Below are positions 8,670-16,963 of a DNA stretch of 64,000 nt, one piece after another. Both the position numbers and the translations under genes were made by a program. The first letter of the stretch is position 1. The number at the start of each line of letters is the position of its first letter. Under the pieces are notes generated by a model. The model saw only the letters and a program-made list of their open reading frames with translations, had not been told where the DNA came from and did not search any database. Source of the stretch: Terriglobia bacterium (GTDB taxonomy: Bacteria; Acidobacteriota; Terriglobia; Terriglobales; Acidobacteriaceae); the NCBI GenBank assembly GCA_020072585.1, contig JAIQGL010000014.1, positions 154,658 through 218,657 of the forward strand. The letters are read 5' to 3'.

Positions 8670-9175
8670 TGCATTGCTTCCAACAAAAGTTTTCTGGCAG
8701 CATGCAGCCGAGAGCGCACCGTGCCTGTGGGAATTCCTAGAATCGCGCCCACATCCGCGGCTTCCATTTCTTCCACGATAGAGAGCTGCAACACCTGGCG
8801 AAGTTTCTCCGGCAGCGCGGCCATCTGTTGCCGCATCTGCTCAACAAGCAGCCGGGCATTGGCAGAGCCGGCTCCGCCGGTGACCTCCGGTTGCAGCGTT
8901 TGCCACGCCGTATCGCGTGACATCCGCCGCCGCGTACCGCGCTGGCGGTTAAGCGCCATGCGGAACGAGATCCGGTTGACCCAGGCACGAAACTTCTCCG
9001 CGTCACGCAGCTGGGCAAAATTCTGATAGGCGCTCAAGAATGCCTCCTGCGCAATCTCTTCGGCATCGGCGGCGTTGCCCAGCACGCTGTAAGCGATCTG
9101 AAATACCCGGCGCTGGTTTTCCGTGACTCTGTCACTAAAACTCTGCTCCCGGGTTACGCTGCCGGTCATGGTCAT
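8666..9175 (-). CDS. ECF-type RNA polymerase sigma factor
   Basis: The product (169 residues from ATG 9175) carries sigma region 2 (VFQIAYSVLGNAADAEEIAQ, then EAFLSAYQNFAQLRD and WVNRI). Region 4 has LPEKLRQVLQLSIVEEMEAA and a helix-turn-helix AILGIPTGTVRSRLHAARKL. ATG 9175 is preferred over GTG 9187 because GGAAG lies five bases before it. It is the first gene of a coupled three-gene unit with an anti-sigma factor and a Spy-like secreted protein and probably drives its own promoter. Confidence 0.9.
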   Translation of the reverse strand: MTMTGSVTREQSFSDRVTENQRRVFQIAYSVLGNAADAEEIAQEAFLSAYQNFAQLRDAEKFRAWVNRISFRMALNRQRGTRRRMSRDTAWQTLQPEVTGGAGSANARLLVEQMRQQMAALPEKLRQVLQLSIVEEMEAADVGAILGIPTGTVRSRLHAARKLLLEAMQ

Positions 9176-9551
9176 GAGTGCTTCCACTGTCTGCCGCCTT
9201 ATGCCATTTTGCCAGGTTCACATTTTGCTGGTGCCACTTTACTGTGCCCACATTGCTGATTGCGCTTTCACTATATCCAGACACCGCCACAGGGAAAGGC
9301 GTTCAAGCGGTTTTTCAAAGATGTTACGAGAATGGGGCGGCCAGACGGGGATTTGTTTCCGTGAGGCGTTTCTATCGCGAACGCAAAGTGCAGGGTGGGA
9401 CGGAGTTTGAAAACGGGAGATTGCGCGCCCTGATTTTCTGCCCGAAGAATGGGAAGAGTGAATCGCAGTTCTAAAAAAAATATGATTTGAGGAATCACAT
9501 GCCGGCGGTGCGGAAGCGATGGCTATGCCGGCGAATGTCCTACAATGAGAT
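9176..9551. other. Divergent intergenic region
   Basis: No gene is supported in these 376 bases. They separate the ECF operon (minus) from the KdpDE-like pair (plus) and must hold both promoters. A poly-A run lies at about 9473-9480. I could not assign a confident promoter. Confidence 0.5.
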
Positions 9552-10670
9552 GTGACTTCCTGGAGCGGGAGCTGGCCCGTTCGTTATCTCATTGCGACCA
9601 TCACCGTGGCGCTTCCAATCGCGTTGCTTGAACAACTGCGCCTTGAGCTGAGCCAGACCAGCATCGCTCTCATTCTTGTTCTGCCCGTGGTTCTGGTGGC
9701 CGTAACACAAGGCCGCGGACCTGCTCTCTATGCCGCGTTCCTCGCCGGACTCTCTTTTAATTTTTTCTTTATCGGACCGTTCTATTCCTTCCTGATCAAC
9801 CGCCCGGAAGACCTGGTGGCGTTTCTTGTCTTTGTGGCCGCGGCGGTGCTGGTGGGCCAGCTTTCGTCCCGGCTGGAAAAGCGCGTTTTGTTGACAGAAA
9901 AACAACAGAAAGAGTTGGTCCATGTGCGCGGTGAATTTGAACGCGCCGCAGCCCAGGCCGCTGAAGCTGACGCCCTGCGCAAGAGCGAACAGATCAAGAC
10001 CGCGCTACTGGATGCGGTTACACACGATTTGCGCACGCCTCTTACGGCCATCAAGGCCGCCATCAGCACGATTCGCATGGAACCGGTCACCCCGGAAGTT
10101 CAGCGCGAGCTTTTTGAAGTGATAGAGCAGGAGTCTGACCGGCTCAATCACTTCATCCAGAGCATGATGGACCTGGCCAAACTTGAAGCCGGTGAGATCA
10201 CCCTGGCCAGTAAAAATGTGGCAGCTGATGAAATGGTTGAGGATGCCCTTCTTCGCGCGGGTCCATTGCTGGCCGGGCACCCCGTGGAGGTGGCTATTGC
10301 AAGCGGCCTGCCTGCGCTGCAGGTTGATCCACGGCTACTCTCACAGGTACTCTTCACGTTGCTGGAAAACGCCACCAAGTACTCTGGCGCCGGCACAATC
10401 ACCGTCTCTGTGCGGCAGAACGGAAACAACATTTGCTTCGCCGTAAGCGATGAAGGCCCTGGTATCCCCACGGAATTGCGCGCCCAGGTGTTTGAGAAAT
10501 TTTTCCGCGCCGGACAGCAACCTGGTCTTGGCATGGGGCTGGCCATCGCTCGCGGAATTGTGCAGGCCCATGGCGGAAGAATCTGGATTGAAGATGGCCC
10601 GAACGGAAAAGGAACAAGCGTGCTATTCGAGATCCCAATCGTGGCCGGTACGCCGAGTAAACAACAATGA
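9552..10670 (+). CDS. Sensor histidine kinase, KdpD C-terminal type
   Basis: The 372-residue kinase has an N-terminal membrane module of about four helices (residues 10-105, with LSFNFFFIGPFYSFLI), the DUF4118 module of KdpD. A linker and an HisKA box with His158 (DAVTHDLRTPLTAIKAA) follow, then the HATPase domain (N-box LENATKY, G-boxes DEGPGIP and GMGLAI). It lacks the N-terminal KdpD sensor and UspA domains of full-length KdpD. The start is GTG 9552. Its stop overlaps the response regulator start (ATGA). Potassium or turgor sensing is inferred from the membrane module and context. Confidence 0.88.
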   Translation: MTSWSGSWPVRYLIATITVALPIALLEQLRLELSQTSIALILVLPVVLVAVTQGRGPALYAAFLAGLSFNFFFIGPFYSFLINRPEDLVAFLVFVAAAVLVGQLSSRLEKRVLLTEKQQKELVHVRGEFERAAAQAAEADALRKSEQIKTALLDAVTHDLRTPLTAIKAAISTIRMEPVTPEVQRELFEVIEQESDRLNHFIQSMMDLAKLEAGEITLASKNVAADEMVEDALLRAGPLLAGHPVEVAIASGLPALQVDPRLLSQVLFTLLENATKYSGAGTITVSVRQNGNNICFAVSDEGPGIPTELRAQVFEKFFRAGQQPGLGMGLAIARGIVQAHGGRIWIEDGPNGKGTSVLFEIPIVAGTPSKQQ

Positions 10671-11359
10671 TTGACGATCCTAAGAAAATTCTCGTGGTGG
10701 ACGATGAGGCCCAGATCACCCGTGTGCTCCTGCGCGGTCTGGAATCTGCCGGATATCAGGTACGTGTCGCCAATGACGGACGCGCCGGGCTGGAAACTTT
10801 CCGCACATGGCTCCCTGACCTGGTCATCACCGATCTCTCCATGCCCGGCTACACCGGCCTGGAGTTGTGTGAGCGCATCCGCCAGCTGTCGGAGGTGCCG
10901 GTGCTCGTTCTTTCAGTCAAAGAAGACGAGCCCACCAAGGTCAAGGCGTTCGATCTGGGCGCGGACGACTACGTTTCCAAGCCGTTCGGCATGGCTGAAC
11001 TCACCGCACGTGTTCGTGCCCTGTTGCGCCGTTCCGCAACACCTTCGCAATCCGACGCCGCCTATGAAGCCGGCGATTTTAAGATTGATCCGCAACAGCG
11101 TCTGGTGGAAGTCAGCGGCAAATCTGTGCACCTCACGCCCAAAGAATACGATCTGATCCAGTATTTCCTCGCCAATCGCGGCAAAGTTCTTACCCATCGC
11201 GCCATCCTTACGGCCATCTGGGGCAGCAATAACACAGAGCAGCCGGAATATCTGCGCGTCTTCATCGCCAACTTGCGTAAAAAATTCGAGCCCAATCCGC
11301 GTACGCCCAAATACATCAAGACCGAGCCCTGGATTGGCTACCGGTTTGATCCGGAATAA
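10667..11359 (+). CDS. Response regulator, OmpR/KdpE family
   Basis: The 230-residue regulator has a receiver domain with acidic pocket VVDDEAQ, phosphoacceptor Asp56 (LVITDLSMPGYTGLE) and Lys105 (DDYVSKPFG). A C-terminal winged helix follows (LTPKEYDLIQYFLANRGKVL, then YLRVFIANLRKKF and IGYRFDPE). This is the KdpE subgroup by overall similarity. It is coupled to the kinase by ATGA and lies 78 bases before the second KimA-like transporter, which it may control. Confidence 0.92.
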   Translation: MIDDPKKILVVDDEAQITRVLLRGLESAGYQVRVANDGRAGLETFRTWLPDLVITDLSMPGYTGLELCERIRQLSEVPVLVLSVKEDEPTKVKAFDLGADDYVSKPFGMAELTARVRALLRRSATPSQSDAAYEAGDFKIDPQQRLVEVSGKSVHLTPKEYDLIQYFLANRGKVLTHRAILTAIWGSNNTEQPEYLRVFIANLRKKFEPNPRTPKYIKTEPWIGYRFDPE

Positions 11360-11437
11360 CTTCTTTTATCTCTTTTGCTGAAATCTTAACGTCTTCTTTA
11401 TGTCTTGCCGTCTTATGCTCAGCATGGGCGAAGCATT

Positions 11438-13675
11438 ATGAACGCGACTCTTGAAAAACTTCGGCGGCCAGCCATTCCTGTTTTTGTGGCGACCACCGTC
11501 ATGCTCTCCTTTATCTCCTTTTGGCGGGCAGCCGCAATTGTGCTCTCTGATCTGGCTTCTTCAGCTTATTACGTTGGTGGCGACACGGAAAACGTAATTG
11601 GCAAGAGCGCTCCATGGTTTGTTCTTGGCGTGATGCTGTTCAGCTATGCCGTGCGGGCGGTTTACATTGAGTCCAGCAGCATGTTCGTGCGCGGGGGCGT
11701 GTATCGCGTGGTGAAGGAAGCCATGGGAGGCATGCTGGCCAAGCTTTCTGTCTCCGCTTTACTTTTTGACTACGTGCTTACCGGCCCCATCAGTGCGGTT
11801 TCCGCCGGTCAATATATGGCCGGCTTTATACAGGACCTGAGCACCCGGCTCGGCCATCCTGTTCATGTGCCAATGAACGCGTTTGCCGCGGCGTTTGGCA
11901 TAGTGGTTACTTTGTATTTTTGGTGGAAGAACATTCAGGGTATCCACGAATCCAGCGAAAAAGCGCTGTGGATCATGCAGATCACCACGGTCATGGTGGT
12001 GCTATTGATTGGGTGGTGTTTGTTCACGCTTTCGCGGACCGGGTTCCATCTACCGCCGTCTCCTGTCCCGGCAAACATCACGTTTAGCAATGGCTTCTTT
12101 GGCTGGCTCCCCGGATGGTTTGGCCATCTGACATTCATTGTTCTGGTGGTTGGCTTTGGACATTCCGTGCTTGCCATGAGCGGAGAGGAATCTCTGGCGC
12201 AGGTAAACCGTGAGATACAGGCGCCCAAACTCAAAAATCTGGAGCGAGCCGGCCTGGTGATCTTTCTCTATAGCCTGCTGTTCACCTCGCTTGTTTCATT
12301 CTTTGCGGTCATGATTATCCCGGACAAGATACGGCCTGAATATTTCGGCAACCTGATCAGCGGACTGGCCATGCACATGAGCGGTCCTTATACGCTCAAG
12401 CTGCTGTTTCAGGGCTTTGTCGTCATCGTTGGCGTACTGATTCTCTCGGGCGCGGTGAATACCGCCATTGTCGGCGCGAATGGAGTCTTGAACCGCGTGA
12501 GTGAGGATGGCGTCTTAACATCATGGTTTCGCCGGCCGCACAAAAAGTACGGAACCACGTTTCGCCTTATCAACCTGATCGTCGGTCTTCAGGTACTGAC
12601 GATCGTCGTCAGCGGAGGCAATGTTTATCTTCTGGCGGCTCTATACGCGTTCGGCGTGATCTGGAGCTTTGCGTTCAAAGCTCTGGCCGTCCTGGTGCTG
12701 CGTTTCACCCACAAAGAAGAGCGCGAGTGGAGGGTCCCGGGAAATCTGCGAGTGGCAGGCATAGAAATCCCGATCGGGCTGGGTTTGATTGCGCTTTTGC
12801 TGTTTCTTGTTGCCATCGTCAATCTTTTCACCAAGCCTGCGGCCACCATTGCCGGCGTTGCTTTCAGCACTGCATTTTTTCTGCTGTTCACCATTAGTGA
12901 ACGCCTCACGGCCCGTGCGCGGACAGGCAAAGACCACGTTGAGCAGTTTCGCGTTTATAGCAATCCTGCGCTGTCAGATAAGGTGTTGAGCGTGAGGCCG
13001 GGCAATCTTCTGGTGGCTGTGCGCGATCCGGAAAACCTCTCCTACCTGCGCGAGGTCCTGCAACGGACAGATACCTCCCGGCAGGACGTGGTGGTGATGA
13101 CTGCGCGGCTCTATCACCGTGAACACTCATTCAGCGGCAACGCCACGTATGAGGCCAAAGACATCTTTGACCACTATGAGCAGGAATTATTCAGTGCGGT
13201 TGTCACGGTGGCGGAAAAGCAAGGCAAGCCTGTCTCATTGCTGGTTGTACCCGGCAGCAATGTCTTTGACACCATTTTGATGGCGGCGCAACAGCTTCAG
13301 TCCGCCAAGGTTGTCACCGGCTACTCAGAAAAACTTTCACCGGACCAGCAGGGCAAACTCACCGGCGATGCCTGGGAGCGTCTGCCGGAGCCCAAACCGC
13401 GTCTGTCGCTTGAGCTTGTCGACCGGAATGGGGCCGCAGTGGAATACCGCCTTGGGCCGCATACGCCGCGCCTGCGCCCGGAAGACGTCCAATTGATGCA
13501 CTCCATCTGGCTTGATTTGACGAAAGATCTCGAGTTGAGCGGCCTTCATCATTATCACGTGGTGGCGCTTGCCTTGCGTGAACTGCAACATGAGTTAAAC
13601 ACCAATGCAAGAGAAGAGCTTTTGCAGAAACTTTCGCATGATGTGCATGGGCTCACGGCTCCACGGTCCCAATAG
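11438..13675 (+). CDS. APC-superfamily transporter with C-terminal UspA-like domain (KimA-like), copy 2
   Basis: This is a close paralogue of the transporter at 4221: 745 residues from ATG 11438 (MNATLEKLRRPAIPVFV). About 12 membrane segments include FISFWRAAAIVLSDLASSAY and GGVYRVVKEAMGG, then DYVLTGPISAVSAGQYMAG. The cytoplasmic C-terminal region has a UspA-like fold (LLVAVRDPENLSYL, SLLVVPGSNVFD) and the same tail pattern (GPHTPRLRPEDVQLMHSIWL, LHHYHVVALALREL). An in-frame TTG at 11405 would add 11 residues. It follows the KdpDE-like pair in the same direction and is followed by a membrane microprotein. Potassium uptake is inferred, not shown. Confidence 0.82.
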   Translation: MNATLEKLRRPAIPVFVATTVMLSFISFWRAAAIVLSDLASSAYYVGGDTENVIGKSAPWFVLGVMLFSYAVRAVYIESSSMFVRGGVYRVVKEAMGGMLAKLSVSALLFDYVLTGPISAVSAGQYMAGFIQDLSTRLGHPVHVPMNAFAAAFGIVVTLYFWWKNIQGIHESSEKALWIMQITTVMVVLLIGWCLFTLSRTGFHLPPSPVPANITFSNGFFGWLPGWFGHLTFIVLVVGFGHSVLAMSGEESLAQVNREIQAPKLKNLERAGLVIFLYSLLFTSLVSFFAVMIIPDKIRPEYFGNLISGLAMHMSGPYTLKLLFQGFVVIVGVLILSGAVNTAIVGANGVLNRVSEDGVLTSWFRRPHKKYGTTFRLINLIVGLQVLTIVVSGGNVYLLAALYAFGVIWSFAFKALAVLVLRFTHKEEREWRVPGNLRVAGIEIPIGLGLIALLLFLVAIVNLFTKPAATIAGVAFSTAFFLLFTISERLTARARTGKDHVEQFRVYSNPALSDKVLSVRPGNLLVAVRDPENLSYLREVLQRTDTSRQDVVVMTARLYHREHSFSGNATYEAKDIFDHYEQELFSAVVTVAEKQGKPVSLLVVPGSNVFDTILMAAQQLQSAKVVTGYSEKLSPDQQGKLTGDAWERLPEPKPRLSLELVDRNGAAVEYRLGPHTPRLRPEDVQLMHSIWLDLTKDLELSGLHHYHVVALALRELQHELNTNAREELLQKLSHDVHGLTAPRSQ

Positions 13676-13819
13676 CAATACTCCCCATAAGCGATGAGAG
13701 ACAAAGCATTCGGTATTGCCGTACTCCGGTAGTCCCAAAAACAATTTCTTTCCGAACTCTTTATAAATTCTTAACGCGATTCCGCCGTAGTTTGGATAGT
13801 AGTGGGAGAAATCCAAATT

Positions 13820-13975
13820 ATGCTGCACTATCTTGTACTTTTTCTTGAGGCATTATTCTTCGTCGGACTCGGCGGATCATTGATTGTTGCGATTCTGGCC
13901 TTCGTGGGCGACATTCATGAATTCTTCGAAAACGATAAACCTGAGGGAGCAGCAAGCCAGGCAATAGGCGACTGA
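13820..13975 (+). CDS. One-helix membrane microprotein beside transporter 2 (51 aa)
   Basis: ATG 13820 to TGA 13975 encodes 51 residues: MLHYLVLFLEALFFVGLGGS, LIVAILAFVGDIHEFFENDK, PEGAASQAIGD. A GGGAGA lies about ten bases before the start and a strong terminator follows at 14009. One long hydrophobic helix is followed by an acidic cytoplasmic-looking tail. The pattern LFFVGLGGSLIV...FEND matches the microprotein beside the first transporter (LFLAGLIGAVPVIV...LEED). Its own terminator and the 144-base gap from the transporter suggest it can be expressed separately. No function is known to me. Confidence 0.72.
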   Translation: MLHYLVLFLEALFFVGLGGSLIVAILAFVGDIHEFFENDKPEGAASQAIGD

Positions 13976-14008
13976 CGGACGCGCCGGGTACGTCATCCCG
14001 TCTTGCTA

Positions 14009-14038
14009 GAGCGCATGGCTCCCGCTGTGCGCTTTTTA
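14009..14038 (+). terminator. Rho-independent terminator after microprotein 2
   Basis: AGCGCA (14009-14014) pairs with TGCGCT (14027-14032) and is followed by TTTTATTT. It lies 34 bases after the microprotein stop. Confidence 0.75.
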
Positions 14039-14053
14039 TTTCTGTCACTCAAG

Positions 14054-14962
14054 TTAATACAATGAGGGCTCGCCCGGCGGGCGCGTCTTCCATCGCCGGT
14101 GGACCCACAACCACTGCTCCGGATAGCGCCGGGCATAAGTTTCAATCACCTTGGTAAAGAGCGCTGTGTTGGCGATTGCGTCGGCTTCATCATCGCCTGT
14201 CTTGATCATTTGCAATGGCGGGTCAAACCGGATCTTGTACTTGCCCAGTTCATTGTCCCATACGGTAAATGCCGGCAGCACCGCGGCGCCGGTATGGAGC
14301 GCTACCCGCGCTACGCCGGTGGCCGTGCACGCGGGCACGCCGAAGAAATCCACAAAAGCGCCTTGTGGTGGTGTCATGTTCGTGTCCATCAGAATACCCA
14401 CAACTTCACCGCGCTTCATGGAAGTAAGTAGTCCGCGGGCAAAATCCTGTTTGCCGAAGGTGCGGTTGCCATGGAGCGTGCGGTAGCGGTCGACAAAAGC
14501 ATCCACATAAGGATTGTCGAGCGGCCTCACCACAATGTTCATCGGGTTGCCGTTCAGCGAATGTACAAACGAGCCGATCTCCCATCCCCCGAAGTGCGCG
14601 GTCAGAAACAACACACCCTTGCCCCGGCTGCGCGCCTCGGCAAAATGCTGAAAGCCGTCATAAATCGCAATCTGGGAGGCATTTTCCTTACTGTATCGCG
14701 GGAACAGCGCAAACTCAGCCAGCTGGCGGCCCAGCCCCTTAAACAGCCCCCGCAGAATCTGTAGTTTGTCTTTGCGGCTTTTTTCAGGAAACGCCAGGTC
14801 AAGGTTGCGCAGGCCAACGCTGCGCAAGCGCCGGTGCACTGTATACATGAGCATGCCAATGCCCTGGCAGAAAGACCTGGCCAGCGGACGCGGCAACGCG
14901 CCAATGCCGGTGGCCAACAGCCAGACCGGGAAATATTCAAGCTTGTGCCGGAGTGTGGACAA
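14054..14962 (-). CDS. Lysophospholipid/lipid A acyltransferase, LpxL/HtrB family
   Basis: The 302-residue membrane-anchored enzyme carries the H-x4-E acyltransferase motif in FLTAHFGGWEIGSF. Other family blocks are RSVGLRNLDLAFPEKS, VVRPLDNPYVDAFVDRYR, GILMDTNMTPPQGAFVDFFG and EQWLWVHRRWKTRPPGE. Such enzymes add secondary acyl chains to lipid A at the inner membrane. Length and motifs agree with LpxL-like proteins; which acyl chain is used cannot be told. It is divergent from the cytochrome gene at 15133. Confidence 0.88.
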   Translation of the reverse strand: MSTLRHKLEYFPVWLLATGIGALPRPLARSFCQGIGMLMYTVHRRLRSVGLRNLDLAFPEKSRKDKLQILRGLFKGLGRQLAEFALFPRYSKENASQIAIYDGFQHFAEARSRGKGVLFLTAHFGGWEIGSFVHSLNGNPMNIVVRPLDNPYVDAFVDRYRTLHGNRTFGKQDFARGLLTSMKRGEVVGILMDTNMTPPQGAFVDFFGVPACTATGVARVALHTGAAVLPAFTVWDNELGKYKIRFDPPLQMIKTGDDEADAIANTALFTKVIETYARRYPEQWLWVHRRWKTRPPGEPSLY

Positions 14963-15132
14963 CTTGGGACGGTATCATCGCGGAGGAAATATTTCAAACC
15001 GGCGTAACCAATGGCGTGGTCCCGGCCTCCAATTAGGTTGATGTGTGCAATCCCCCGCTTGCGGGCCTTCTTCCTGGAGCGGCGTGACTATTAGAATGTC
15101 TAGAATTGTCTGAAACAGCGAAGGAGAGATGA

Positions 15133-15678
15133 ATGAAATTTCCGCAGACACTACCCGCTCTTGCCGTCATCGCGATTGCGATTTGTGGCTGTAAAGCAAG
15201 TGCTCCCAGCAAGGCAGAGAATGCCGTGGTCAACGAAGTGAAACATGAGGTGACCATCGGCGGCAAGGACGTGAAAAACCCAATCGCCTATACGGCTGAC
15301 GCCGCAAAAGAAGGCGGCGAACACTTCCAGCATCACTGCCAGATCTGTCATGGCCTGGATGGCCAAAATACCGGCGTGCCTTTCGCTGCCAAGATGGATC
15401 CTCCCGTGGCTGACCTCTCCGTTAAAGATGTCCAGGACTACACGGATGGCCAATTGAAGTGGATCATCGAAAACGGCATCAAGCCTTCAGGCATGCCGGG
15501 ATGGAAAGGGATTCTGGACGAAGAGGAAATGTGGAACATTGTCCACTACATTCGCCATCTCCCGCCGAAGGGCAGCCTGGGAGCGCCTGAGATTTTCAAA
15601 GAAGAAGCAGAAGAGCACGAGCACACGCACGACGCAGCCGGCCACGAGCATAAAGACGTAAAACCGCACAAACACTGA
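15133..15678 (+). CDS. Mono-heme cytochrome c lipoprotein with His-rich tail
   Basis: The 181-residue product has a lipoprotein-type signal ending IAIAICGCKAS (candidate lipidated Cys at about residue 20). One heme site CQICHG lies at about residues 72-77, with axial-ligand candidate Met in PSGMPGWKG. The fold is a class I cytochrome c. The C-terminal tail is rich in His and Glu (EEAEEHEHTHDAAGHEHKD) and could bind metal. AAGGAGAG lies before the start. Its redox partner is not evident here; it is a stand-alone gene closed by a terminator. Confidence 0.85.
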   Translation: MKFPQTLPALAVIAIAICGCKASAPSKAENAVVNEVKHEVTIGGKDVKNPIAYTADAAKEGGEHFQHHCQICHGLDGQNTGVPFAAKMDPPVADLSVKDVQDYTDGQLKWIIENGIKPSGMPGWKGILDEEEMWNIVHYIRHLPPKGSLGAPEIFKEEAEEHEHTHDAAGHEHKDVKPHKH

Positions 15679-15702
15679 ACGCATTGGTGACGCAAAAGAA
15701 AA

Positions 15703-15734
15703 CGGGGGCCCCATGGCTCCGCTTATTTTTTTAT
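15703..15734 (+). terminator. Probable terminator after cytochrome c gene
   Basis: An imperfect GC-rich hairpin (CGGGGGCC, loop CCAT, GGCTCCG) is followed by a TTATTTTTTT tract about 25 bases after the stop. Confidence 0.65.
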
Positions 15735-15784
15735 GGCCGAAAACTCGGTCAGCGGCGCCTCTTAACAGATGGGCGCTGCAAATC

Positions 15785-16663
15785 TCAACTCAACATGGCC
15801 GGATCGAACTTTGCCTCTACGCGATGCGCGACTGCTGGCGGAGGCGTCGGCGTGGGAGCAGGTGTTGTATCGGTTGCCGGCGCAGGCTCAGAAGCTGGTG
15901 TGGGCGCTGGAGTAGCGGCAGGCGGGTTCACCGGAGCCGTAGGAACTGAACTTACCGGAGGCGCCGGAGGTTGTGGAGAGTTGGCTGGCGCTGTGTCCGT
16001 CCCGGCGGCTTTGCGCACCGCTGCAATAAATGTCTCTGACGATTGTGGAGACTGTACCGAACCCGTCAGAATGCTCTTGAAATCAACCATGCGGCCGTAG
16101 AGTTCCTTGGTGGCATCTTCATCCTGCTTGATCACTGCTCCGTTGAAAGAAATGCCGGCAAACAGGCCGCGTGCGCGGGAATAGGTCAGGACTTCAGCGC
16201 GGAGCTTCCAATCGGTGGAGCCTTCGGTATGGCGTCCTACCGGGCCAGCGGCAACGGAGGCATCCGCGCCAAGCTTGAATTTGCTGGTCAGCAAGGCCTG
16301 CATGCCGCGATCATTCATTACCACCATCACCAGATCCACAGCTTGGCCCCCAATCTGCAAACCAATGCTTCCGCCCGTGGTGGTGAGGGGTGCAGGAGCG
16401 CTCCAACCGGTGGCTGTGCGGCAGGTAGCCATGCCGCGGCCGTGCGCGCCGCCAATCACAAACCCACCCTTAAGCAATGAGGGTACAACCGCCACACACT
16501 TCGCCGAACCAAGGATGTCTGAAGGAATGCCTTTGTCAGGCGCAGCCATGATTTCATCCAGAACCGTGGCAGCCGATTGAAGCCGGCTTGATGCTGCTTC
16601 CGAAGCGAAAGCTACGCTGGATAGCGTGACAGCAAACAGCACAACACGAAGCAGTGTTTTCAT
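15785..16663 (-). CDS. Secreted YSC84/SYLF-domain protein with Pro/Ala-rich tail
   Basis: The start is set at ATG 16663, where AGGAGAATATG supplies the ribosome site and MKTLLRVVLFAVTLSSVAFA is a signal peptide; the open frame extends 49 codons further without support. The product (292 residues) has a SYLF/YSC84 domain at about 25-200 (SAKCVAVVPSLLKGGFVIGG, TTTGGSIGLQIGGQAVDLVM). A low-complexity Pro/Ala/Thr tail follows from about 225. SYLF domains bind lipids in eukaryotes; the bacterial role is unknown. A strong palindrome lies in its leader (16730-16767). Confidence 0.8.
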   Translation of the reverse strand: MKTLLRVVLFAVTLSSVAFASEAASSRLQSAATVLDEIMAAPDKGIPSDILGSAKCVAVVPSLLKGGFVIGGAHGRGMATCRTATGWSAPAPLTTTGGSIGLQIGGQAVDLVMVVMNDRGMQALLTSKFKLGADASVAAGPVGRHTEGSTDWKLRAEVLTYSRARGLFAGISFNGAVIKQDEDATKELYGRMVDFKSILTGSVQSPQSSETFIAAVRKAAGTDTAPANSPQPPAPPVSSVPTAPVNPPAATPAPTPASEPAPATDTTPAPTPTPPPAVAHRVEAKFDPAMLS

Positions 16664-16729
16664 ATTCTCCTCAAAAAATGATTTTAGTCGCTGGGAGCAG
16701 CTTAGGAGAAGATGCGGGAAAATAATAAA

Positions 16730-16767
16730 GGGTTGGATACGGTGACCCTCGTGACCGTGTCCAACCC
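16730..16767 (-). terminator. Strong palindrome in the SYLF gene leader (possible attenuator)
   Basis: GGGTTGGATACGGT (16730-16743) pairs with ACCGTGTCCAACCC (16754-16767), a 14-base stem with one mismatch. On the minus strand it is followed by TTTATTATTTT, so it looks like a factor-independent terminator. It lies 66 bases before the SYLF gene start and well after the terminator of the upstream regulator gene. It may end a short leader RNA, hence attenuation or a small RNA. Confidence 0.55.
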
Positions 16768-16918
16768 CGTCTCCCAGGTTCTGTGGTAGGTGAGTAGAGT
16801 ATCCATCCACACCGTTTTCCCGGCAAGTAACCGGGGTTCCTTTTGCAATGTCAATTCGGACATGTACTTAGGGAGACATCAAATTCGTCAATAGGCTTCA
16901 TTACTAACTCAAAGCAAA

Positions 16919-16950
16919 AGGCCCGGCAGAATCCCGCCAGGCCTCAAAAA
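16919..16950 (-). terminator. Terminator of the LuxR-type gene
   Basis: On the minus strand GGCCTGGC, loop GGGATTCT, GCCGGGCC is followed by TTTTGCTTT. It lies directly after the stop of the gene at 16964. Confidence 0.8.
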
Positions 16951-16963
16951 TACTTGCCAGCGC

